Source: JASLCR01 sp036405515
GTDB taxonomy: Bacteria > Patescibacteriota > Saccharimonadia > Saccharimonadales > Saccharimonadaceae
Assembly: GCA_036405515.1 (NCBI GenBank)
Contig: DASWXM010000040.1
Coordinates: 1 to 54,694 of the forward strand
DNA: 54,694 nucleotides
Direction: 5' to 3'
Part shown: positions 8,138-15,575 of the stretch, piece after piece
How the letters are laid out: every line of letters begins with the position of its first letter
Position numbering within the stretch: the first letter of the stretch is position 1
Notes under the pieces: model-generated
Told to the model about the DNA's origin: nothing
Database searches by the model: none
What the model saw: only the letters and a program-made list of their open reading frames with translations
Program-made: the position numbers and the translations under genes

Positions 8138-8199
8138 CCGCAAGGTGGGGAGTTGGTTGCATGCATGGTTTTGCATGTACCTTTCTCACCCACCTGCGG
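8138..8199 (-). other. large hairpin downstream of the GC-rich membrane gene
   Basis: CCGC + AGGTGGG (8138-8149) pair with CCCACCT + GCGG (8189-8199) around one bulged A, and an inner stem GCATGCA/TGCATGT (8159-8165 with 8172-8178) caps it. It lies in the 3' untranslated region of the minus-strand gene ending at 8233, ahead of the terminator at 8091-8112. It contains the decamer AGTTGGTTGC (8151-8160), also found in the hairpin at 8749-8820. Confidence 0.6.
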
Positions 8200-8232
8200 T
8201 TGAACCTGCAGCTCCCCGAGAGTCGCGAGCAG

Positions 8233-8610
8233 CTAGCGCCGCTCGCGGTGGAGCCCGAAGAGGAAGACAATGGCAGCCGTACCCCCGAGAGGGCTGACCA
8301 GCCACCAGGCACTGCTCTCCTCGAACAGGTCTCCGAGCGCCTTCTTGATGTCGCTGCCGGCGATCATCGCGATGACGAAAGCAGCAATCAGGGCGACGAA
8401 GATGCCGATCGTCAGACCGACTTCGACCGCCGTCTCGAACTGACCGTGAACCACGGCCCAGATGCCCACGAGGGCACCGAGCACCAGAGCAACGACCAGC
8501 ACGAGGCCGGCTGTCGCCCACGTGAGCTCGCCGTTGGCGATAACGATCGCCAAGATGCTGACGATGGTGTTGATGGCGAACACGGTCGCCACGCGGATGA
8601 TGCGCTCCAT
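8233..8610 (-). CDS. GC-rich orphan membrane protein, four predicted helices
   Basis: 125 residues, almost entirely hydrophobic, with four likely membrane helices (about 5-25, 32-54, 62-86 and 103-120), an acidic loop (DIKKALGDLFEE) and a basic C-terminus. No family recognised. A perfect AGGAGG lies seven bases before the ATG. Base composition is far above the neighbours, like the next gene upstream at 8825-9577, suggesting recent acquisition or unusual constraint. The 215-base gap to that gene carries a large terminator-like hairpin, so it may have its own promoter; I see only a weak candidate. Confidence 0.65.
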   Translation of the reverse strand: MERIIRVATVFAINTIVSILAIVIANGELTWATAGLVLVVALVLGALVGIWAVVHGQFETAVEVGLTIGIFVALIAAFVIAMIAGSDIKKALGDLFEESSAWWLVSPLGGTAAIVFLFGLHRERR

Positions 8611-8704
8611 AGTGACCTCCTAGGTCGTAGACGGGGAGCTTTGCAGGTTCTCTTGCGGAGAGTTTTCTCTAGTTGGTTTACCAGAGTCTCAGCGCAAGGA
8701 CAAG

Positions 8705-8725
8705 GAAGTAAAGTTTATTTACTTC
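8705..8725. repeat. short palindrome GAAGTAAA-N5-TTTACTTC
   Basis: An 8-bp inverted repeat with a 5-base centre between the two GC-rich genes. Its half-site AGTAAA resembles that of the 24-bp palindrome at 18342-18365. It could be an operator for 8610 or a small hairpin; role unproven. Confidence 0.4.
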
Positions 8726-8748
8726 ACTGTCTCTACGCTTAGAAAAAC

Positions 8749-8820
8749 ATGGGATTACCCCGGTGAGACGAGTGACACAGTTGGTTGCTGTGTACGACTC
8801 GCCCCACACGGGGTTCCCAT
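8749..8820 (-). terminator. long multi-segment hairpin / terminator after 8825
   Basis: Stacked stems pair 8749-8754 with 8815-8820, 8758-8762 with 8809-8813, 8763-8765 with 8805-8807, 8769-8773 with 8797-8801 and 8775-8780 with 8788-8793, leaving the loop TTGGTTG. On the minus strand it is followed by TTTTT, so it should end the transcript of the gene at 8825-9577. It is much larger than the other terminators here and may be a stable RNA 3' end. Confidence 0.65.
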
Positions 8821-8824
8821 CAGC

Positions 8825-9577
8825 TCAGCTGACCGCCGTCTTCGCCGCGGCGACCGCCTGGTCCAGCTCGGTCTTGCCCTCGATGTGCGAGGACATCATG
8901 TGCGTGTCGAGCCGGCTTGCCGCCTGCTCGACCGCCTGGACGAGCGGCAGGATCGCCGCCTTGTCCACCATGTTGGTCCCCGCGGCGTTCCGCTGGGCGG
9001 CCTTGAGCTGGTGGGCGAGGGAGCCGGACTTGTTCTCGTCCTTCTCCTCGGCCAGCTTGCGCTCCGCTTCGGCGAGCTTGTGAGCGAGCGACCCGTTCTT
9101 GTTGGTGTCGCGCTCGTCGGTCAGGGCCTGGCGGGTCGCGATCAGCTCGGTCGGCGTGCCGTTCGCGTCCACCTGGATGACGTTGGGGTCGGAGGGGGTG
9201 ATGATCCGCAGGATAGCGGCCTTCACACCCTGCGGTACCTGCGTGGACGTCATGATGACGTTCAGCGCGGCGTCCTCCATGGTCTGCCCCGGCCGAGGCG
9301 TGACCTGCGGCTGCGGCGGGTTGGGCTGGTTGCCTGACCCGGCCCCGAGAGCCTGCGCCGGCTGTCCGGCGCTGTTCTGCGCGTAGGTGCCCGCGGCGAA
9401 CTCCTTGGCGGTGCTGCGGTTGGCCATCACGGTCCGGAACTCCCCGACGAGGTTCTCCTTGACCTGACGGTCGATGGAGGGGTCGGCGAGGAAGTCCTCG
9501 AAGTCCGCGGCGAACTCGTCGCTCATGGCCTCGATCTTCTGGCTGCTGGCCTGGCGGCCGTTGTCGGCGTTGAACAT
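8825..9577 (-). CDS. GC-rich orphan protein with coiled-coil repeats
   Basis: 250 residues starting at the ATG at 9577 (AAGGAG upstream). The N-terminal third is helical and acidic; residues about 75-100 are a Pro/Gln/Gly-rich linker; then a helical domain; then a charged region with a twice-repeated unit (DTNKNGSLAHKLAEAERKL and DENKSGSLAHQLKAAQ). No signal peptide, no Cys. No family recognised. Two 60-base lines I counted by hand have 39 and 46 G+C, against 24 in a line of the neighbouring 9921 gene. Promoter and a long leader are at 9578-9848. Confidence 0.65.
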   Translation of the reverse strand: MFNADNGRQASSQKIEAMSDEFAADFEDFLADPSIDRQVKENLVGEFRTVMANRSTAKEFAAGTYAQNSAGQPAQALGAGSGNQPNPPQPQVTPRPGQTMEDAALNVIMTSTQVPQGVKAAILRIITPSDPNVIQVDANGTPTELIATRQALTDERDTNKNGSLAHKLAEAERKLAEEKDENKSGSLAHQLKAAQRNAAGTNMVDKAAILPLVQAVEQAASRLDTHMMSSHIEGKTELDQAVAAAKTAVS

Positions 9578-9813
9578 GATTTCTCCTTGAAAGAGGGCTG
9601 TGTGGTTGATTGACTCTATATGAAATTGTAGGGTGGATCTCCCACACAATGTCTCTCGCGAGGCGACATTGTGGGCTTCTATATACGTTACGGTATACAG
9701 GAGTCCACAATGCCATAATCATGTGCTGTGTGCTGATGGGTAGTACTACGTGAGCGAGTAGCTCGAACGTAGTGCTGTAAATGTGCGTACCACACCTCCT
9801 ACGGTTTGATACG
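9578..9813 (-). promoter_or_regulatory. ~236-base structured 5' leader of the GC-rich gene
   Basis: From the predicted start near 9813 to the ATG at 9577 there is no long ORF on the minus strand. It contains an early AGGAGG (9800-9795) with no good start codon at normal spacing, a CTACGT/ACGTAG hairpin (about 9774-9748) and a strong hairpin CCCACAATGTC/GACATTGTGTGGG (about 9676-9651). Such length and structure suggest post-transcriptional control. I cannot match it to a known riboswitch. Confidence 0.45.
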
Positions 9814-9819
9814 CTAAAC

Positions 9820-9848
9820 ATATTAGCATAAAAATGATAATATGTCAA
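9820..9848 (-). promoter_or_regulatory. consensus minus-strand promoter for the GC-rich gene
   Basis: On the minus strand TTGACA (9848-9843), 17-base spacer ending TATGC, TAATAT (9825-9820): an extended -10 promoter nearly identical in plan to the one at 538-566. Confidence 0.8.
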
Positions 9849-9865
9849 TAAGGTGGATAAATATA

Positions 9866-9894
9866 TTGACAAAACTATACGATTATGCTAGTGT
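9866..9894 (+). promoter_or_regulatory. promoter of the 561-residue protein gene
   Basis: TTGACA (9866-9871), 17-base spacer ending TATGC, TAGTGT (9889-9894). The leader carries AAAGGAA (9901-9907) before the ATG at 9921. It diverges from the promoter at 9820-9848 with only 17 bases between the two -35 elements. Confidence 0.7.
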
Positions 9895-9920
9895 TAATAC
9901 AAAGGAATTATTAGTATAAT

Positions 9921-11606
9921 ATGCAGTCTAATCCTAATCATGCTCCAAACACTACAGTCGAGCTTAGCCCAGAAGAGCGAAGTGTCTTTTCTCTTGCCAA
10001 GATAAATGAATGGCGAGCTCAAGAGTATGCTGCCTTAGCAAATCTATATGATTCCAGCACTGCTTCCGCATCTTTTGCTCATTTAGACCGCAATAACGTT
10101 CCTGAGTATGTGCGACAGTTTAATGAGTCGGTAGATGGCCTGCTTGATGCATTTTTGGTGGAAAATGGCATTGATACAAGTTCGCCTAACTATGCTGAAG
10201 TTCGGCAATTATTCTACGAAGCACGGATAGGTACTGGAGATGGTGATGGTATTTCAGGAGTTGAATGGGATATTGCACCTGCAAGTCGAGGAGGTGATCC
10301 TGGTGATACGAAAAGCCAGAGTGATATTTTTAGGGAGCGTATTGAACAGAGGATAGGCGTTGACACGAATACGCCTAGCGATCCGGATATGGATCCGCGA
10401 GGTGAACTTAATGACGATATCTTGGCTGAAGCATATCTCGAAAATACTCGCTTTGATGTGGGTAAAACTCGTGAAGCATGGGCTACTGCCAGTGCAAAGC
10501 GACAAGGCCGAGCGTTTAGTATGAAGAAGGATAAGAATCGCGATACTCTTAAAGATAAGTATCATAAAAGCGTACAAAAACTCGGTATTATGGAGCTCGA
10601 GGACCAAATATCGGACAATGATAGTGATGCAGAAAAGAATGCCAAAGTAATTGCCTGGCTGTTTGATGAGCAAGCTAAGCTCCGTGAGTTGACGACAGAA
10701 AAGCTGCAAGGTACCAAAGTCGGACGATTTGTAAATTTTATGAATAAAGGTAGCCGAAAGGCACGTTTTATGAAAGCGGTCGGACTTGGTGTGGTGGCTG
10801 GTGTTGGTGGTTCTCTCTTGGCTGGTGCGGCTGGCGCGGCGGCAATTGCCGTGGGTGCAGCTGGTGCAAGCCGCTTCGTACGTGGATACGTACGTGGTGA
10901 TGGTCATAGGGGTATGATGACTGCACAAGAAGAGTTCGGTGATAATCCAGTCGAACTTGAGAATGTTCAGCCACATGACACTACCGAACATCTTTTTGAT
11001 GCAGCCGCCGAGCAGTATAACGAGGCATTTGAAAATGACACCAAGCTTGAGCAAAAAAAGCGCAAAAAAGCACTTATCGCAGGTGTTGGTGCGGTCGCTC
11101 TCGGTACAGGCATTGGATGGGCTGTCAGCCATGTCGGAGTTCTTGGAGATGCAAAAGATGCTATCCATGATAAATTTTTTGGTGATAAGCTCCTTGATAA
11201 GGATAATGACTATACTCCGAATAATGGTCCTGGCAATGAGACTGACGGGGGCTCTGAACCGAAGCCTTGGGCTGGTAGAGACGCCGACGGTGACGGGATT
11301 CTTAATGGTCAAGATCTTGTGCCGCATGATTCAGATATTGCTTTTGATGTATCTGATATTTCGCATGAAGCTCGTTGGGTTGAGCCTGGCGAAGGTTGGT
11401 ATCAGACATTCCAGGATCTCGGTATTCCACAAGATCATTGGAGTGATGTACTACAAGATGCAGGTCCGAAGCTTCAAGAGCAAGGCTGGGCATATAAGAT
11501 GGATGACGGTACCTGGGGTATCAGCCACCCTGGAAGTCTTTCGAACGAAAGCCTACGGATTATCGCAAAAGCTGCGAAACGCGATGGCTTTACGCTTGCC
11601 GCATAA
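9921..11606 (+). CDS. large membrane-associated protein with calcium-loop motif
   Basis: 561 residues. Residues 1-260 are polar and helical. Two Gly/Ala-rich hydrophobic stretches (about 286-317 and 384-408) are each preceded by Lys/Arg clusters and could span or insert in the membrane. Residues 454-465 (DADGDGILNGQD) match an EF-hand or thrombospondin-type-3 calcium loop. The last 80 residues, with several Trp, look like a small folded domain. No overall family recognised. The DUF5663-like gene follows 42 bases later, so the pair is likely co-transcribed. Confidence 0.7.
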   Translation: MQSNPNHAPNTTVELSPEERSVFSLAKINEWRAQEYAALANLYDSSTASASFAHLDRNNVPEYVRQFNESVDGLLDAFLVENGIDTSSPNYAEVRQLFYEARIGTGDGDGISGVEWDIAPASRGGDPGDTKSQSDIFRERIEQRIGVDTNTPSDPDMDPRGELNDDILAEAYLENTRFDVGKTREAWATASAKRQGRAFSMKKDKNRDTLKDKYHKSVQKLGIMELEDQISDNDSDAEKNAKVIAWLFDEQAKLRELTTEKLQGTKVGRFVNFMNKGSRKARFMKAVGLGVVAGVGGSLLAGAAGAAAIAVGAAGASRFVRGYVRGDGHRGMMTAQEEFGDNPVELENVQPHDTTEHLFDAAAEQYNEAFENDTKLEQKKRKKALIAGVGAVALGTGIGWAVSHVGVLGDAKDAIHDKFFGDKLLDKDNDYTPNNGPGNETDGGSEPKPWAGRDADGDGILNGQDLVPHDSDIAFDVSDISHEARWVEPGEGWYQTFQDLGIPQDHWSDVLQDAGPKLQEQGWAYKMDDGTWGISHPGSLSNESLRIIAKAAKRDGFTLAA

Positions 11607-11648
11607 TATTGCTACAATAGAAGCAAGTATAATATAAGGGGATACTAC

Positions 11649-12134
11649 ATGTTTCGACTAGATGAACAATTCTTGAAGGATATTGGCCTCGACGGATTGC
11701 CTGAGGATCAGAAGCAGCCATTCTTGCAGCATATTTATAGTGAGCTTGAGCTTCGCGTGGGTACACGTCTCAGCGACGGCCTAAGTGATGCGCAGCTTGA
11801 AGAGTTTGAGCAAATTATTGATCGCAAGCAGGATAAGATCATGGATTGGCTCTCGCAGCATGCGCCGACTTACGCCCAAGATCAGGCATTTGCGAAATTG
11901 CAGCAGGCGACTAATCTTCCGGCTAATGATCCACGGCTTGTGGCTGAATATACAGCTACGAAGTGGCTCGAGGTGAACCGTCCAGATTACCGCGATGTCG
12001 TTGCAGCTGTGCTTGGTGAGCTCAAGCAAGAGATTATCTCAAACCGTGATGCAATTTTAGGAGGTATCCAGCAACAAGCTGCCGCACAGCAAAACGGTGA
12101 CGATCAGCAGCCACCGATGCAGCCGAGCGCTTAG
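11649..12134 (+). CDS. DUF5663-like protein (paralogue of the gene at 5768)
   Basis: 161 residues: an N-terminal DUF5663-like helical core (6-60, with the LRVGTRLSDGLSDAQLEEF segment) plus a C-terminal extension of about 90 residues ending in a Gln/Ala/Pro-rich tail. An AAGGGGA ribosome site precedes the ATG; -10-like TATAAT is at about 11630. The core matches the 5768-6082 protein, and both follow a membrane or coiled-coil protein gene, so the two modules look like a duplicated functional pair. Function unknown. Confidence 0.7.
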   Translation: MFRLDEQFLKDIGLDGLPEDQKQPFLQHIYSELELRVGTRLSDGLSDAQLEEFEQIIDRKQDKIMDWLSQHAPTYAQDQAFAKLQQATNLPANDPRLVAEYTATKWLEVNRPDYRDVVAAVLGELKQEIISNRDAILGGIQQQAAAQQNGDDQQPPMQPSA

Positions 12135-13015
12135 ATCCGGTGCTTGTATCCAGCAAGAAATGCCTTGGCGGGCATTTCTTTTTTTCCGAGCGGCTTTAGT
12201 GAATCAATAGCAAGAAATTTTCCATCACCGCAACGAATACTGAGTTCGGTTTTATGATCCGAGACATGGCTTCGGGTAATGATGATATCGACAGATCCAA
12301 GTGTGGTGCGACTTTGAGGCCAGTCAAGAAATGCGCGGATGCGGCGCTCAATAGTCTCGGCAGGTTGTGTGAGATCAATAACGCCATCGGCTTTGCTGAG
12401 TTTACGCGAGTATGTGGCCCGATCAGTATGTGGTTGCGTGCGAGGAGTAATTTCTCCACTCAAATAATCTGGAAGATATCTTTGGAGAAGCTCGTCACTG
12501 AGAAGGATTAGTTTTTCGGTAAGACTCGGTGTTGTCTCGTCGGATGCAAGGTGGAGTGTTTTTTGCGTGATAAGTTTGCCGGTATCCATACCTTCATCAA
12601 TCAACATCAAGCTGACACCAGTCTTCTCGTCACCATTAGCGATCGCCCAGGTAATAGGATCGGCTCCACGAAGTCTTGGCAGGAGAGAAAAGTGTGAGTT
12701 TATAATACCGTATTTGAACGTATCGATTACTTTCTTTGAAACGATAATGCCAAAGTCTATAAGCACTGCGTAATCGCTTGAAAAAGTGTGATTGTCCATT
12801 AGAGTATCAAGCTCTTTTTTATTACTGGCCGTTAACACATTGAGACCTAATTTTTCGGCAAGCTCAAGCACTGGCACGTTGCCGCGATGATGAGGTAGTC
12901 GAGGTTTAGTGATGACTACTTCAACTTTGGTATGGTTAGCAAGTAGCTCGAGACATTTGGCTGCAACGGGTCCGCTGCCGAAAAAGACTGTTTTATTAGT
13001 CTTCCCAGAGTTCAT
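12131..13015 (-). CDS. fmt: methionyl-tRNA formyltransferase
   Basis: 294 residues started at the ATG at 13015, inside the last 20 bases of def; longer upstream starts would read through def out of frame. The N-terminal Rossmann-like transferase domain has VFFGSGPVAAK and the folate-site loop SLLPRLRGADPITWAI (usual form SLLPxxRGAAP), followed by the C-terminal OB-like tRNA-binding domain. It formylates initiator Met-tRNA with 10-formyl-THF. Its stop overlaps that of the convergent 11649 gene by 4 bases. The def-fmt pairing is classical. Confidence 0.92.
   Translation of the reverse strand: MNSGKTNKTVFFGSGPVAAKCLELLANHTKVEVVITKPRLPHHRGNVPVLELAEKLGLNVLTASNKKELDTLMDNHTFSSDYAVLIDFGIIVSKKVIDTFKYGIINSHFSLLPRLRGADPITWAIANGDEKTGVSLMLIDEGMDTGKLITQKTLHLASDETTPSLTEKLILLSDELLQRYLPDYLSGEITPRTQPHTDRATYSRKLSKADGVIDLTQPAETIERRIRAFLDWPQSRTTLGSVDIIITRSHVSDHKTELSIRCGDGKFLAIDSLKPLGKKEMPAKAFLAGYKHRI
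12156..12185 (+). terminator. plus-strand terminator inside the 3' end of fmt
   Basis: AGAAATGCC (12156-12164) pairs with GGCATTTCT (12171-12179), followed by T. It ends the 9921-12134 transcript while lying in fmt coding sequence on the other strand. Confidence 0.8.
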
Positions 13016-13574
13016 GATTGTTCCGGATGTGCTCATCGTAATTAAGCGGCTGAAGATTGCCTTTTTCATCGAGGGTATAGAACGCATTCTCTTCGTCGCG
13101 GATGTGATCAATAAAGCAGATGCCATTCGTGTGGTCTATTTCATGCTGAAGAACTCGTGCAAGAAAACCATCGGCTTTCAGACGGACTTCGTTGCCTTCG
13201 ATATCGAGAGCCTTAACGCGTACACGGCTCCAGCGAGGTACTTTACCATAAATCTTACTGACTGACAGACAGCCTTCGTAGTCGGCGATCTTTTCACCTT
13301 CGCCTTTGACAATCTCTGGATTGATTAGTGCGGTGAACCCATCATTTTCTTTATCTTCAAAGTCGCTGCGGACAATAACGACACGCTCAAGATGATCAAC
13401 CTGCACAGCTGCGAGAGCAGCACTAATTTCGTGGGGGCGTGACGCTTCCCAATCAAGCGCCGCATCAGTCATGTCCTGGATGAGTTTCAGCACTTCAGGT
13501 GTGATGACATGCACTTTGAGTGACTTCTCGCGCAAGTGTGGATTTGGCAGGGTTATGATATCTTCTTTTTTCAT
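12996..13574 (-). CDS. def: peptide deformylase
   Basis: 192 residues from the ATG at 13574. Motif 2 EGCLS and motif 3 HEIDH (metal ligands Cys, His, His and catalytic Glu) are intact. Motif 1, normally GxGLAAxQ, reads SAALAAVQ: both glycines are replaced while the Gln is kept. The protein removes the formyl group from nascent Met, the counterpart of fmt. Its -10 is only 8 bases upstream, so it may begin a leaderless def-fmt transcript independent of priA. Confidence 0.9.
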   Translation of the reverse strand: MKKEDIITLPNPHLREKSLKVHVITPEVLKLIQDMTDAALDWEASRPHEISAALAAVQVDHLERVVIVRSDFEDKENDGFTALINPEIVKGEGEKIADYEGCLSVSKIYGKVPRWSRVRVKALDIEGNEVRLKADGFLARVLQHEIDHTNGICFIDHIRDEENAFYTLDEKGNLQPLNYDEHIRNNHELWED

Positions 13575-13582
13575 CTGTAACA

Positions 13583-13591
13583 AGTATACCA
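13583..13591 (-). promoter_or_regulatory. extended -10 of def (leaderless start)
   Basis: Minus strand TGGTATACT, with TATACT ending 8 bases before the def ATG. Confidence 0.65.
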
Positions 13592-13593
13592 GA

Positions 13594-15531
13594 CTAGAGA
13601 AGACTCGTAGGATCGAGTTCGAATTGCCAGTTTTTGTTTGGTACGAGCTGAAGTGTATCGATAAGTAGCTGCCGTTTTGATGACTTAATAACAAGCTGCC
13701 AGCGGTAGGTATCACGCACCCGTTCGTAGAAGGCAGGGGTGGGGCCGAGGATTTCAATGTCGAGGTTACTATCTTTTAGCTTTGCGGCAAGTTCCTTGGC
13801 ATTTTTAATTGCTGCTTTTTCTGTCTTATAAACACAGGTAAGCTTGAGTAGGAAGCAGAATGGTGGGAAATTAGCATGTTTGCGTGCCTGGAGAGTGCGC
13901 TCGTAGAACGGTTGATAATGTCGTGCGATTCCGTCTTGGATTGTTGGATGATTCGGCTGGTAGCTTTGCACAATAACATCAGTTGGATGGTGAGATCTGC
14001 CGACACGCCCAATTACCTGGCTGAGTAGCTGGAAGGTTCGCTCTGACGCTGAGTAATCGGGTAGGGACATACCTGCGTCTGCTTGTATAACACCGACGGT
14101 TCGTAGTTTTGGTAGGTCGAGGCCTTTGGCAAGCACTTGTGTGCCGATAAGGATGTCGACATTGCCTTGATAAATATCATTATAGCGAGCTTCGACGGTC
14201 TGGGTTTTATCACTGTCGCCATCGGTACGGAGTATGGTCGCCTTAGGAAAGAGTTTACGGATTTCTTCCTCAATACGTTTGGTGCCGATACCTTTGTGAA
14301 TAATGTCGGCGTGTCCGCATTCTGGGCAGCTGGTCGGTACGCGGTCGCTAAATCCGCAAATATGGCACTGTAATTGATGTTGATCGTTATGTAATGTGAG
14401 CGGGACAAAACAGCGCGGACAGCCAGCATTCCAGCCGCAATTTTCACATAGTGTTGTTGATGCAGTGCCTCGGCGATTATGAAAAATGAGGCTTTGATGA
14501 CCAGATACGAGTGTCTGCTCGAGCTGTGTAATAAGTTTGTCTGATAAGAAACGATGCTTTTTGAATTCTGAACGTTTCGTCATATCAACGAGTGATACGC
14601 TTGGCGGCGTTGCTTGCCGGGCGGGTGAAGGCATCTCAATGATCGGTCGATTTGTTTGCTGGGCAAGAAAATAGTCCGCAACGAGTGGCGTTGCACTACC
14701 TAGTACAAGTTTTGCATCCGAAAAATGAGCCAATGTGCTGGCAGCGCGTAGCGCGGAGTAGCGAGGTGACTGCTCTTGTTTAAAGCTTGGCTCGTGACAC
14801 TCATCGATAATGATAAATCCAATCTTTGAAACTGGTATAAAAAGTGCCGATCGAGGTCCAATGACAACACGTGGTGTAGGGCTATTAAGCGCTTCCAGCC
14901 AGACAAGATGGCGCTCGGCTTCTGTTTGACGGGAGTGGGCAAGAAGTATGTCTTTGAAATGCTGAGAAAACTCTGCAACAAGCTGGGAGGTGAGGGCGAT
15001 TTCAGGTACGAGTAAGATGACGGACTTGCCTTCGGCTATAGCTTTCTTGGCGAGTTCTATGTATACAGTTGTCTTGCCAGAGCCGGTGATGCCGTGGAGT
15101 AGGGTGGTGCCTGGCTGCATGGTCTCAATTTTTGCTACAGCTTGCGACTGATCTTTAGTGAGTACAAAATTTGTTCGTTGTCGATTAAAAAGAGAGTTAA
15201 GACTATGCGACTTTGATCGTCTTTTTGTGGCAACTCCACGCGGCAAGACCGTCTGTAGGACTGTTGCGAGGGGAGTGGCGTAATAGCTGCTCATCCACTT
15301 AGCGGTGTCTACGAGCGGGTTGGGAAGTGGGTTCTTTTCGATGATTTTTACGATAGGTTTCGTGGCGTACTCCGGCTTGTTCGTTTTTTGCATAATGATG
15401 CCGTTTACAACTTTTTTGCCAATCTCAACTTGTACGATTGTACCGACAGAAAGAATGCTTTCGTGAGAATACGTAAAGCTCTCGGTGCCAGATCGCACGA
15501 TAATATTTGGGGCTACCTCGTAGTAGTACAT
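13594..15531 (-). CDS. priA: primosomal protein N' (PriA replication-restart helicase)
   Basis: 645 residues from the ATG at 15531. N-terminal 3'-DNA-binding domain, then SF2 helicase motifs: Walker A GITGSGKTTVY, motif II DECHE, SATP. A zinc-binding insert with paired cysteines (CENCGWNAGCPRC, then CHICGF and CPECGH) is intact. PriA reloads the replisome at stalled forks. I chose this start because a -10 lies 6 bases upstream and the earlier in-frame codon would sit in the divergent gene's promoter. def follows 19 bases later. Confidence 0.93.
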   Translation of the reverse strand: MYYYEVAPNIIVRSGTESFTYSHESILSVGTIVQVEIGKKVVNGIIMQKTNKPEYATKPIVKIIEKNPLPNPLVDTAKWMSSYYATPLATVLQTVLPRGVATKRRSKSHSLNSLFNRQRTNFVLTKDQSQAVAKIETMQPGTTLLHGITGSGKTTVYIELAKKAIAEGKSVILLVPEIALTSQLVAEFSQHFKDILLAHSRQTEAERHLVWLEALNSPTPRVVIGPRSALFIPVSKIGFIIIDECHEPSFKQEQSPRYSALRAASTLAHFSDAKLVLGSATPLVADYFLAQQTNRPIIEMPSPARQATPPSVSLVDMTKRSEFKKHRFLSDKLITQLEQTLVSGHQSLIFHNRRGTASTTLCENCGWNAGCPRCFVPLTLHNDQHQLQCHICGFSDRVPTSCPECGHADIIHKGIGTKRIEEEIRKLFPKATILRTDGDSDKTQTVEARYNDIYQGNVDILIGTQVLAKGLDLPKLRTVGVIQADAGMSLPDYSASERTFQLLSQVIGRVGRSHHPTDVIVQSYQPNHPTIQDGIARHYQPFYERTLQARKHANFPPFCFLLKLTCVYKTEKAAIKNAKELAAKLKDSNLDIEILGPTPAFYERVRDTYRWQLVIKSSKRQLLIDTLQLVPNKNWQFELDPTSLL

Positions 15532-15537
15532 GTCACT

Positions 15538-15565
15538 AGTATACGTCGTATGGTACTGGTACACT
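15538..15565. promoter_or_regulatory. back-to-back -10 elements of priA and the PRTase gene
   Basis: Minus strand TATACT (15543-15538) ends 6 bases before the priA ATG; plus strand TGGTACACT (15557-15565) ends 10 bases before the ATG at 15576. Both genes therefore look leaderless, from a 44-base shared region. Confidence 0.6.
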
Positions 15566-15575
15566 AAGCATAAGT

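Noticed and set aside
8122..8742. A 206-codon plus-strand open frame across the GC-rich membrane gene
   Set aside because: It is antisense to the minus-strand gene, reads through both its flanking hairpins, and is rich in Asp, Arg, His and Glu as expected from a shadow frame.
8100..9850. The GC-rich segment as an assembly chimera
   Set aside because: The promoters at 9820-9894 on both sides match the local style and the flanking terminator serves both sides, which favours a real locus. Only read coverage can settle it.
8820..9872. A 350-codon open frame on the minus strand overlapping the 250-residue GC-rich gene
   Set aside because: It arises from GC-rich third positions in another frame; its product is Arg/Gly/Pro low complexity and its start lies in the promoter and leader. 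The frame started at 9577 has a ribosome site and sensible composition.
10254..11327. A 357-codon open frame antisense to the 561-residue protein gene
   Set aside because: It has odd composition, no promoter or ribosome site and lies fully inside a well-supported plus-strand gene.
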